In this document: piece after piece, positions 8,298 through 15,489 of the stretch
How positions within the stretch are numbered: position 1 is the stretch's first letter
Layout: each line of letters opens with the position of its first letter
From: Williamsia sp. 1138
GTDB taxonomy: Bacteria; Actinomycetota; Actinomycetes; Mycobacteriales; Mycobacteriaceae
DNA length: 64,000 nucleotides
Reading direction: 5' to 3'
NCBI RefSeq assembly: GCF_002095435.2
Contig: NZ_MJEJ02000050.1
Span: forward strand, 62,001 to 126,000
Notes under the pieces: generated by a model
The model's input: only the letters and a program-made list of their open reading frames with translations
What the model was told of the DNA's origin: nothing
Database searches by the model: none
Made by a program: the position numbers and the translations under genes

Positions 8298-10009
8298 CAG
8301 CAGGCTCCCTTCACGGATTCGGACTCGCGGTCGCGGACGAACAGCGGAAGCCGCAGGGCCCCCGGCGCGCGCTCTGGCACAACAGGTGACACCGGCTGCA
8401 CCGGCGAGATCCGCTGGTATTCGGTACCCAGCTCGGGACGCTCGTCGATCTCCCCCTTGTTGGGCCAGAAAGCGATGGCGCGTTCGGCCTGCGCGGTGAT
8501 CGTCAGTGACGGGTTCACGCCGAGGTTGGCACTGACCGCCGACCCATCGACCACGTGCAGTCCGGGATGACCGAACATCCGGTGGTAGGGATCGACGACG
8601 CCTTCGCCCGGGTTCGCGCCGATTACGCAACCACCGATGAAATGCGCGGTCATCGGGATGTTCACGATTTCCGCCATCGATCCACCGGGGTCTCCCCCGA
8701 TCTTGTCGGCCAGCAACCGGATCGCCTCGTGGCCCTGCGGTATCCATTCCGGTGGCGGATCGCCTGCGCCCGCCCGGCTGGTCAGTTGCCTGCCGAAAAT
8801 ACCGCGCTTGGAACCCAGTTCGAGAGAGTTGTCGTCGGTTTGCATCACCAGGGCGATCACGGTCTTCTCCGACCAGTGCCGTACAGACAGACTCCGGACG
8901 AAAGCTCCGGGATGGCGGAGTGCCACACCCACGGTCTTCAGGATGCGGGGAACCTTGCCCCCACCGTCGGACAACACGGTCTGCAGCAGCCCGATGGCGT
9001 TGCTGCCCTTGCCGTAGCGGACCGGTTCGATGTGCGTGTGGTCGTCGGGATGGAACGACGACGTGATCGCCACACCCTCGGTGTAGTCGGTCTTGCGGTC
9101 GCGAGCCGTCGCGGCCAGGACCGCCTCGGAATTGGTGCGCACCACCGACCCCAGCTGGTCGGACAGATGCGGGAGCTGTTCGGTCTCCTTCATCGCGAGC
9201 AGCAGCTTCTGCGTGCCGTAGGTGCCTGCGGCGAAGATGACCTGCCCCGCGAAAATGCTCTTCTCGCGGCGCCGGATCTTCGCGCCCGTACGACGGGTGA
9301 CGATCTCGTAGTCATCGCCCACAGGACGTACCGCCGTCACCGTCGTCAGCGGCAGCACCGTGACCCCGGCCTCTTCTGCCAGATGAAGGTAATTCTTGAC
9401 CAGGGTGTTCTTCGCACCCACCCGGCACCCGGTCATGCACGAACCGCACTCGGTGCACGCGGTCCGTTCCGGTCCGGCTCCCCCGAAGAACGGATCCGGT
9501 ACCTGCTCACCGGGATTGCCGAACAGGACCCCGACCGGCGTCGTGGTGAACGTCGAGCCGACCCCCATGTCGTCGGCGACTGAACGCATCACCTTGTCCG
9601 CCGGGGTCACGCTCGGATTGTCCACCACACCGAGCATTCGCCGAGCCTGGTCGTAGTACGGCGTGAGTTCGTCCTGCCAGTCGGTGATGTGCCCCCACTG
9701 CGGGTCCTCGAAGAACCTGGCGGGCGGCTTGTACAGCGTATTGGCGTAGTTCAGGGAACCGCCGCCGACGCCGGCGCCGGCCATCACGAGCACATCGGGG
9801 AGCAGGTGAATCCGTTGCACACCATAACAACCCATCCAGGGTGCCCAGAGATACTTGCGGAGTCGCCAACTCGTCTTGGGCAGTTCGTCGTCTGCGAATC
9901 GGCGGCCTGCCTCCAGTACCGCGACCTTGTAGCCCTTCTCGGCCAGTCGCAGCGCGGCCACCGATCCACCGAACCCTGAGCCGACGATCACCACGTCATA
10001 GTCGTTCAT
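8297..10009 (-). CDS. choD: GMC-family oxidoreductase, cholesterol oxidase (ChoD)-like
   Basis: A 570-residue FAD enzyme. It opens with the ADP-binding motif GSGFGGSVAALRLAEKGYKV and has an N-terminal GAGVGGGSLNYANTLY stretch, a cysteine cluster (CTECGSCMTGCRVGAKNT) and the C-terminal HFIGG and NLGVNPSLTITAQAERA blocks with the conserved His and Asn. All of these closely resemble mycobacterial ChoD (Rv3409c) as I remember it. GMC oxidases turn a secondary alcohol, here perhaps a sterol 3-beta-hydroxyl, into a ketone. The start overlaps the upstream monooxygenase stop by 4 nt. ChoD-type enzymes are often poor cholesterol oxidases, so the true substrate may be another polycyclic alcohol. Confidence 0.85.
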   Translation of the reverse strand: MNDYDVVIVGSGFGGSVAALRLAEKGYKVAVLEAGRRFADDELPKTSWRLRKYLWAPWMGCYGVQRIHLLPDVLVMAGAGVGGGSLNYANTLYKPPARFFEDPQWGHITDWQDELTPYYDQARRMLGVVDNPSVTPADKVMRSVADDMGVGSTFTTTPVGVLFGNPGEQVPDPFFGGAGPERTACTECGSCMTGCRVGAKNTLVKNYLHLAEEAGVTVLPLTTVTAVRPVGDDYEIVTRRTGAKIRRREKSIFAGQVIFAAGTYGTQKLLLAMKETEQLPHLSDQLGSVVRTNSEAVLAATARDRKTDYTEGVAITSSFHPDDHTHIEPVRYGKGSNAIGLLQTVLSDGGGKVPRILKTVGVALRHPGAFVRSLSVRHWSEKTVIALVMQTDDNSLELGSKRGIFGRQLTSRAGAGDPPPEWIPQGHEAIRLLADKIGGDPGGSMAEIVNIPMTAHFIGGCVIGANPGEGVVDPYHRMFGHPGLHVVDGSAVSANLGVNPSLTITAQAERAIAFWPNKGEIDERPELGTEYQRISPVQPVSPVVPERAPGALRLPLFVRDRESESVKGAC

Positions 10010-11565
10010 GCGGACTCGCTTTCCTGTGGGCGGCGCGCAGGCAGATCTGCACCACCGGGTGTGTCGTTCGTGTCGAGTTCGTAGTCACCGAGATCGGCGG
10101 AGCGCAGCAACTGCCGGAATCCCCAGGTGAACGTCGGCCACATCACCGAGTTTCTGCCGTTCTTGTCGAAGTACCAGCTCGAGCAACCACCGGAGTTCCA
10201 GACCGTACCGTCGAGCCCCTCGTCGATCGCCGAGTTGTAGAAGTCCTGGGAACGCTGATTCACGTTGACACTGACCAAGTTCCGGTCAGCCATCTGTTCT
10301 AGTGCGGAGCTGATGTAGTTGGCCTGCGACTCGAGCATGTACACGATCGAACTGTGTCCGAGGTTGGTGTTCGGACCGTACATCAGAAAGAGGTTCGGAA
10401 ACCCGTGGACCGTGGTTCCCCGGTACGCGTTGGGGCTACCGTCCCAGATGTCAGCGAGACTACGACCATCGGTGCCGTGGAGCACCTTCGCGACCGGTGG
10501 TTCCGTGGCGGTGAAACCGGTTCCGAAGATCACCGCGTCCACCTTGTGCTCGACGCCCGACGAGTCGACCACACCGTCGGCTGTCACTGCGGACACCCCG
10601 TGGTCGACGAGGCTCACGTCCGGACGCGCCAGTGTAGGTAACCAGGTGTTGCTCAGCAGCATCCGCTTGCAGCCGATGGTGAACTTCGGCGTCAACTTCT
10701 TGCGCAGCACAGGGTCTTTCACTTGTTTGCGCAACTGGGTCTTCGCCAGCAGTTTGAACAACGGAAGCAAGAACGTGAACTTCGCCAACGCGACGACGTA
10801 CGCCTCGCGATACAGGTACAGACCCCCGCGAGCGATCTTCTGGGCAGGGGGCAACGTTCGGTAGAGAGCACGCTCGAGCTTGCCGACCGGCCGATCGAGC
10901 CTTGGGATGATCCATGCCGGCGTGCGCTGCAATACCGTCAGATGTGCTGCAGGCTCGGCTAATTCGGGAACGAACTGGATTGCCGAGGCGCCGGTGCCGA
11001 CTACGGCGATGCGCTTTCCGGTCGGATCGAAACTGTGATCCCAGGTGGCGCTGTGGAACATCGTGCCGGTGAAGTCGCCGATGCCGGGTACATTCGGCAG
11101 GCTCGGATTCGACAGCGTTCCGGTGGCTGCCACGAGCACCTTCGCGGAGACCACTCCGCGCGAGGTCTCCACGACCCAACGCGCGAGCTGCGGATCCCAG
11201 CGTCCGCTCAGCAGCTCGCAATCGAACAGTGTGCGCTCGCGAAACCCGAAGTCGTCGGCGACCGACCGCAGGTATCTGAAGATCTCCGGTTGGCGCGCAT
11301 AGTTGTTCGACCAGTCCGGACTGGGCGCGAACGAGAACGAGTAGAGGTTGCTCGGCACGTCGCAGGCGGCACCGGGGTAGGTGTTGTCGCGCCAGGTCCC
11401 ACCGACGTCGCCCGCCCGTTCGATGAGGATCATGTCCGCGTTGCGGTTACCTTTCAAGATCCTGTGCGCGGCGGCCAATCCGGCGAAGCCGGTGCCGACG
11501 ATCAGGGTGTCCACGTGTGTGGGCAACGCTGCGAGCGGCGCCCTGTCGGTCTTGATAGCGGTCAT
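10006..11565 (-). CDS. Flavin-containing monooxygenase, type I Baeyer-Villiger type
   Basis: A 519-residue FAD/NADPH monooxygenase. It shows the first Rossmann motif GTGFAGLAAAHRI near residue 20, the Baeyer-Villiger fingerprint FTGTMFHSATWD (FxGxxxHxxxW-D), and the second nucleotide motif GTGASA just after it. Such enzymes insert oxygen next to a ketone to give an ester or lactone. The start is ATG 11565, which overlaps the TetR stop by 3 nt; the apparent longer frame upstream is antisense-free read-through of the TetR gene and is not coding. Together with the oxidase downstream this suggests alcohol to ketone to ester. Confidence 0.88.
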   Translation of the reverse strand: MTAIKTDRAPLAALPTHVDTLIVGTGFAGLAAAHRILKGNRNADMILIERAGDVGGTWRDNTYPGAACDVPSNLYSFSFAPSPDWSNNYARQPEIFRYLRSVADDFGFRERTLFDCELLSGRWDPQLARWVVETSRGVVSAKVLVAATGTLSNPSLPNVPGIGDFTGTMFHSATWDHSFDPTGKRIAVVGTGASAIQFVPELAEPAAHLTVLQRTPAWIIPRLDRPVGKLERALYRTLPPAQKIARGGLYLYREAYVVALAKFTFLLPLFKLLAKTQLRKQVKDPVLRKKLTPKFTIGCKRMLLSNTWLPTLARPDVSLVDHGVSAVTADGVVDSSGVEHKVDAVIFGTGFTATEPPVAKVLHGTDGRSLADIWDGSPNAYRGTTVHGFPNLFLMYGPNTNLGHSSIVYMLESQANYISSALEQMADRNLVSVNVNQRSQDFYNSAIDEGLDGTVWNSGGCSSWYFDKNGRNSVMWPTFTWGFRQLLRSADLGDYELDTNDTPGGADLPARRPQESESA

Positions 11566-12170
11566 TTGGTTGTCACCATGGCCTCCCATATCGGTACCAG
11601 GCGTTTGCGGAGCTCCTGGTCGGACTTGTCGTTGCGGAACAGCGCCGAGACGGCGAGTCCGCGCGCCAGTTCGACGCTGATCTCTATTGCCTCGGGTGTC
11701 ATGCGGTCGCCGAAGATCACGGCGCCACCGGTGTTGATGGCCTCGTTGACCCGCGCCTCGAGGGGCAGAACCGCTGCATGCAGCGCAGGGTCGGTGCGGG
11801 CGGCGATCCACAGTTCGAGTGCGGCGTAGAACAGGGGCCCGGAGAACGCGTCGAGGAACACCTCCACGCTCGCGTCCTGTCCGGCGGCGTGAGCCTCCAG
11901 CAATTCGGCCAACCGCTGCTCGACGAGGTGCTCGACCGCCGCCACCACCAGCGACTCCTTGGTCGGGAAGTGATGGAGTTGGGCACCCCGGGACACACCG
12001 GCACGGCGGGAGATCTCCTGCGTGCTGGTACCGGAATAGCCCTTGTCGACGAGGCACGAGATGGCCGCATCGAGCAGGCGCGCACGCATCTGCGCCGTGC
12101 GCTCGGCCTGCGTACGGGTCGGCGCTCTGGCCGCATCCGTCTCATGGGTTGTTGCTGTGTTGGTCGCCAC
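11562..12170 (-). CDS. TetR-family transcriptional regulator
   Basis: A 202-residue protein with a TetR helix-turn-helix at about residues 26-72 (GYSGTSTQEISRRAGVSRGA followed by HHFPTKESL) and a divergent helical ligand domain. It is the first gene of the minus-strand operon with the monooxygenase, oxidase and decarboxylase-like genes, all joined by 3-4 nt overlaps, and probably represses that operon. A palindrome upstream at 12197-12214 is the likely operator. The inducer is unknown; a ketone, sterol or terpenoid is a reasonable guess. Confidence 0.88.
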   Translation of the reverse strand: MATNTATTHETDAARAPTRTQAERTAQMRARLLDAAISCLVDKGYSGTSTQEISRRAGVSRGAQLHHFPTKESLVVAAVEHLVEQRLAELLEAHAAGQDASVEVFLDAFSGPLFYAALELWIAARTDPALHAAVLPLEARVNEAINTGGAVIFGDRMTPEAIEISVELARGLAVSALFRNDKSDQELRKRLVPIWEAMVTTK

Positions 12171-12196
12171 ACCAAGGAGGCTAGCGGAGAATTAAG

Positions 12197-12214
12197 AAAC
12201 AGTCCAGTCTGTTT
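12197..12214. promoter_or_regulatory. Candidate TetR operator upstream of the monooxygenase operon
   Basis: AAACAG-TCCAGT-CTGTTT has perfect 6-bp arms around a 6-bp centre, 27 bp upstream of the TetR start. Sites containing CAGTCCAGTCTG-like cores are common for TetR regulators of monooxygenase operons in actinobacteria (family knowledge); binding here is inferred. Confidence 0.55.
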
Positions 12215-12258
12215 GTAAGTTCCCCCGCGGGCTGCCCGGACATGCCCCCGAACGCCGA

Positions 12259-12288
12259 CAAACCCAGCAGCCCCGGCTGCTGGGTTTG
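12259..12288 (-). terminator. Strong hairpin terminator after the acyl-CoA dehydrogenase gene
   Basis: CAAACCCAGCAGCC and its exact complement form a 14-bp stem with almost no loop, 31 bp past the minus-strand acyl-CoA dehydrogenase stop and upstream of the TetR operon. A T-rich run is lacking, as usual in high-GC actinobacteria. Confidence 0.7.
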
Positions 12289-12318
12289 CCCCGCTCTGTG
12301 TGGGTTCTGTACTACGAA

Positions 12319-13554
12319 CTACCTGGCCAGCACACCTTTGGCCACGTGAGTGGTCTGGATTTCGTTACTGCCGGCGTAGATCATCAGGGACTTCGCATCC
12401 CGGGCCAGTTGTTCGACCCGATACTCGGTCATGTAGCCATTACCCCCGAACAACTGGATCGCCTCCATGGCGACATCGGTGGCTGCCCGGGAGGAATAGA
12501 GCTTCATCGCCGAGGCCTCTGCCAGGTCCAGAGGCTTGCCCGACTGTGCACGCTCCAGCGCGTGGAACACCATGTTCTGGACGTTGAAGCGGGCGACCTC
12601 CATCTCTGCCAATTTGAGCTGGATCAGCTGGAGCTCTGAGATCGGCTTACCCCACAGCATGCGCTGCTTGGCGTAGTCGACGCACAAGCGCTGGCATTCG
12701 TTGATGATGCCGAGCGACAGCGAGGCGATGCCCACGCGCTCGAGCACGAATCCGGCCTTCGCGCCGTCACCGCCGCCTTTCGCACCGACCTCTTCTGTTT
12801 CGCCGAGGAGACGGTCTTTGTCGAGTTTGACGTTGTCGAAGAAGAGCTCTCCGGTCGGCGAGGACATGATGCCCATCTTCTTGAACGGCTTGCCCTGCGC
12901 CAGGCCTTCCATGCCCTTGTCGAGTACGAACGTGAGCACCTTGCGACGACGCCGGTCGACACTCGCATCACCGTCGTCGAGCTTGGCGAAGACGACAATC
13001 GTGTCGGCGAACGGTCCGTTGGTGATGAAGGTCTTCTGCCCGTTGAGGATGTAGTTCTCACCGTCTCGCTTGACGGTCGTCTTCATGCCGCCCAACGCAT
13101 CTGAGCCCGAGTCCGGTTCGGTGATCGCCCACGCTCCCACCTTGTTCATGGTGACCAGGTCCGGAAGCCAGCGCTTCTTCTGCGCCAAGGTGCCCTTGGA
13201 CCGGATCGTCGAGGGCGTCAGCCCGAGGCTCACCCCCATCGAGGCGACGATGCCCAAGCTCACGCCGGCCAGCTCGATGTTGAGGATCGAGCCCATCGAT
13301 GTCATACCCGCCCCTGGCGAGGGCTTCTTGGGCTCGGCCTCTCCGCGGGCCACGGCCTCGTCGTGGGCGAACTCCTTCTCCAGGGAATCGGTGGCCATGG
13401 CGTCGACACCGAAGGTCTTGAGCAGATTCCGGATGATGTCGTACGGCGGTAGCGCGCCCGTCTCGAGTTCATCGACGTGCGGACGGATCTCTTTGTCGAT
13501 GAACCCGCGTACCGCGTCGCGCACCATCAGGTCTTCTTCGGACCACTCGAACAT
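12319..13554 (-). CDS. Acyl-CoA dehydrogenase
   Basis: A 411-residue FAD-dependent acyl-CoA dehydrogenase that oxidises an acyl-CoA to the 2,3-enoyl-CoA. Visible blocks are the FAD/substrate loop AWAITEPDSGSDA, the middle beta-domain and the C-terminal helical domain ending in FGGNGYMTEYRVEQLARD and YAGSNEIQ. I chose ATG 13554 because AGGGGA lies 7 nt upstream; an in-frame ATG at 13593 lacks a ribosome-binding site. An acidic insertion around DDGDASVDRRRRKV is present. The gene stands alone; a palindrome at 13603-13618 may control it. The substrate chain length cannot be judged. Confidence 0.88.
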   Translation of the reverse strand: MFEWSEEDLMVRDAVRGFIDKEIRPHVDELETGALPPYDIIRNLLKTFGVDAMATDSLEKEFAHDEAVARGEAEPKKPSPGAGMTSMGSILNIELAGVSLGIVASMGVSLGLTPSTIRSKGTLAQKKRWLPDLVTMNKVGAWAITEPDSGSDALGGMKTTVKRDGENYILNGQKTFITNGPFADTIVVFAKLDDGDASVDRRRRKVLTFVLDKGMEGLAQGKPFKKMGIMSSPTGELFFDNVKLDKDRLLGETEEVGAKGGGDGAKAGFVLERVGIASLSLGIINECQRLCVDYAKQRMLWGKPISELQLIQLKLAEMEVARFNVQNMVFHALERAQSGKPLDLAEASAMKLYSSRAATDVAMEAIQLFGGNGYMTEYRVEQLARDAKSLMIYAGSNEIQTTHVAKGVLAR

Positions 13555-13602
13555 GCAGTTTCCCCTAGCGTCAGCGATCGTGCTTTCTGCCAATACTAGA
13601 AT

Positions 13603-13618
13603 CTGAAATCATTTTCAG
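13603..13618. promoter_or_regulatory. Candidate operator upstream of the acyl-CoA dehydrogenase
   Basis: CTGAAA-TCAT-TTTCAG is a perfect 6-bp inverted repeat 49 bp upstream of the chosen start; a third half-site TTTCAG follows at about 13627. It overlaps the end of the upstream phosphatase-like gene region. Confidence 0.4.
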
Positions 13619-13627
13619 GAACAGGTT

Positions 13628-14149
13628 TCAGATATTGGTCGAGCCCAACTGGAGCCGCCATCGCCCACCTCGGCGTTCGAGATCGATCACCCCGGCAGGG
13701 GCGACCTCGACGCCCCAGAAACTCATCCCCGTGGCCGCTGCGACGAGGCCCTGTGCAGTTCCGGACGCGACCACCGCACCGACATCGACGGTCCAAGCGG
13801 TCTCCAGCCAGGCACTCAGGCGCGCGAGAAACGCCGTGATGCTCTCGCCACCGTGAGGATTCGCGCCGGGATCGCCGAACCACTCCCCCAGGTCCAGTGG
13901 ATCGATCTCGTCCGGTGCGAGACCTGTCCATCGCCCCAGATCCAGTGATTTCAGGGCGTCGTCGATGACTCCGTCCGCACCGATCTCGGCGGCTGTTTCG
14001 GTCGCCGATCGATCCGGTGCGATACGGACTGTGTCCGGAAACGACAAACGCAGCCGCGCGCACTCTGCGCGACCGCGTTTGTCGAGTGGATCGTCGTGCG
14101 CACCGAACCGCAGTGCCGCATTGGGCCCGGTGCGGGCCGCGGTGATCAA
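13628..14149 (-). CDS. Histidine-phosphatase-like protein lacking the catalytic residues
   Basis: A 173-residue protein of the phosphoglycerate-mutase/CobC-like fold: the N-terminal strand, a middle IAPDRSATETAAEIG block resembling the family SPLxRAxQTA motif, and the C-terminal VVASGTAQGLVAAATG block. The nucleophilic RHG motif aligns with TAA, and the second catalytic His of SHGG is replaced (SGT), so it is unlikely to be an active phosphatase. No good ATG exists; TTG 14149, 9 nt after the cbtA stop, is the likely start. It follows cbtB and cbtA under a B12 riboswitch, so a role in cobalt or cobalamin handling is inferred. Confidence 0.7.
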   Translation of the reverse strand: MITAARTGPNAALRFGAHDDPLDKRGRAECARLRLSFPDTVRIAPDRSATETAAEIGADGVIDDALKSLDLGRWTGLAPDEIDPLDLGEWFGDPGANPHGGESITAFLARLSAWLETAWTVDVGAVVASGTAQGLVAAATGMSFWGVEVAPAGVIDLERRGGRWRLQLGSTNI

Positions 14150-14157
14150 TCGTAGTT

Positions 14158-14976
14158 TCAGCGAACGCTTCCCTGAGGTGTTCCGACGGTCTGCTCGCGG
14201 GCGGCGCGCTTGCCGATCCAGGTGAGCGACAGCGCGAACCCGAGCCCCAGGACACCCCAGAGAATCGCCTGGTTGACGATCGAGTAGTACCGGAAGTCGC
14301 CGACGAGATCAGCCGGGAAGCCGGGGAACACGATGGTGTTGCCGTCCAGCAGCGGTCCGGGTACCTCGTCGAAACTCGGTAGCAGCGCGATGCTGATACC
14401 GACCGCGATGAAGTAGGCAACCCCACCGGCGAGCGCCGAGAGCAGACCACCGATTCGCGGCGCGAGCCAGAAGGCGAGCACGGTCGCCGCGATGAGGAAT
14501 GCCACGGACAGCAGCACGATCGTCAGGTAGGCCCCGCTGCGCGCACCGATGGTGTCGTCGCTGCCGACAGCGGGAGGGTTGGCCGGGTATGCACTGAACG
14601 GGACCAGGTACACCGCCACGAATCCCCCGACGGCGAGAAGCCCGGCGACGACGCGAGGATCGACCAGAGGGTAGCGACGGCCGACGTACGACCAGAGAAC
14701 GGTGAAGACGACCGCGAAGAACGCGCCGATGATCAGGCCGAAGACGACGGTGCCCGTACTGGCACCCCAGTTCTGCTGAACGGCCCTGCTGAACACCTCG
14801 CCGTGCTCATGACCGGCGTCCCCACCGGCCAGTTCCAGTTCGGCGTGGCCACGGCCCTCTTCGTAACCGATGGCCCGTTCGACCAGCGGCTCGATGTAGA
14901 TGCGTGCGAAAACGAACGCGAGAATTCCGGCGACCAGGCCCGAGAGCAGGCCTGCGCCGATGAACTTCTTTTCCAT
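14158..14976 (-). CDS. cbtA: CbtA family cobalt transporter subunit
   Basis: A 272-residue membrane protein with about six to seven hydrophobic segments. The N-terminal segment (KKFIGAGLLSGLVAGILAFV) is followed by a short hydrophilic loop with GHAELE and histidines (GDAGHEHGE), as in CbtA. CbtA and CbtB are predicted cobalt importers found under B12 riboswitches in organisms that make cobalamin. It starts 31 bp after the cbtB stop. The downstream phosphatase-like gene is in the same operon. Confidence 0.85.
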   Translation of the reverse strand: MEKKFIGAGLLSGLVAGILAFVFARIYIEPLVERAIGYEEGRGHAELELAGGDAGHEHGEVFSRAVQQNWGASTGTVVFGLIIGAFFAVVFTVLWSYVGRRYPLVDPRVVAGLLAVGGFVAVYLVPFSAYPANPPAVGSDDTIGARSGAYLTIVLLSVAFLIAATVLAFWLAPRIGGLLSALAGGVAYFIAVGISIALLPSFDEVPGPLLDGNTIVFPGFPADLVGDFRYYSIVNQAILWGVLGLGFALSLTWIGKRAAREQTVGTPQGSVR

Positions 14977-15006
14977 GTACTTCAGTTCCTCAGCGGCTGC
15001 GGTGGC

Positions 15007-15243
15007 TCAGTGGCAGGGGAAGCCGAGGAAATGGCGGGCGTCGTGGATGTACTCGTGAACGTGGGTGTCACTGCCGAAAACGGACACCGCCCCTTGGTCG
15101 AAGCCGAGGAAATAGTAGGCGAGAGCAGCAACCAGCGTGGTGGCGGTCAGCCACAGCGCGGCGTTGATCGCGGACACGTCGGGCACCGCTATAGCCAGGG
15201 CCGGCTTTGCCGAAAGGGACTGCGCCATTGACGAACTGGACAT
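15007..15243 (-). CDS. cbtB: CbtB-type small cobalt transporter subunit
   Basis: A 78-residue protein with one transmembrane segment (AALWLTATTLVAALAYYFLG) and a histidine-rich C-terminus (HVHEYIHDARHFLGFPCH), the CbtB pattern for binding cobalt. The ATG at 15243 is preceded by GGAGATACC, a good ribosome-binding site; longer in-frame starts lie inside the riboswitch. It is the first gene of the riboswitch-controlled operon with cbtA and the phosphatase-like gene. Confidence 0.88.
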   Translation of the reverse strand: MSSSSMAQSLSAKPALAIAVPDVSAINAALWLTATTLVAALAYYFLGFDQGAVSVFGSDTHVHEYIHDARHFLGFPCH

Positions 15244-15292
15244 TGGTATCTCCTCTCGCGGGATTACGCGTCCCGCGTCATGCGTGTGTGTG

Positions 15293-15407
15293 TCACCAAG
15301 TGCCGGAGCCCTGACTCGCCCACCGGGCAGAGCCCGACGGAACTCACAGTGGCGCGACCGTTCCGGATTCACACCGGATTTCCCGTTCACCTGGTCCGCA
15401 GTGACTG
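15293..15407 (-). promoter_or_regulatory. Cobalamin (B12) riboswitch
   Basis: Read on the minus strand, the leader contains GGGAA followed by a CCGGTGTGAATCCGG hairpin, GCGCCACTGTGA, and the closing B12 box CGAGTCAGGGCTCCGGC. These are the conserved core elements of the adenosylcobalamin riboswitch, in the right order and spacing. The box ends about 50 nt before the cbtB ribosome-binding site, so repression by B12 at translation initiation or by termination is expected. Outer stem limits are approximate. Confidence 0.9.
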
Positions 15408-15489
15408 TATTCCGCTGCGTTTTACCCGGTCAACTGCAGGGAAGATCCAGACCACCGACGATGTCCGACCTCTCGTGGATCATGGAGCA

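Noticed and set aside
11562-12057. N-terminal extension of the monooxygenase through the TetR gene
   Set aside because: The TetR reading frame covers this stretch and its helix-turn-helix is clear; the monooxygenase starts at ATG 11565 with a stop/start overlap.
15280-15489. Long in-frame N-terminal extension of lhr
   Set aside because: The region is the antisense of the cobalamin riboswitch and cbtB leader; the helicase family N-terminus begins near 15490.
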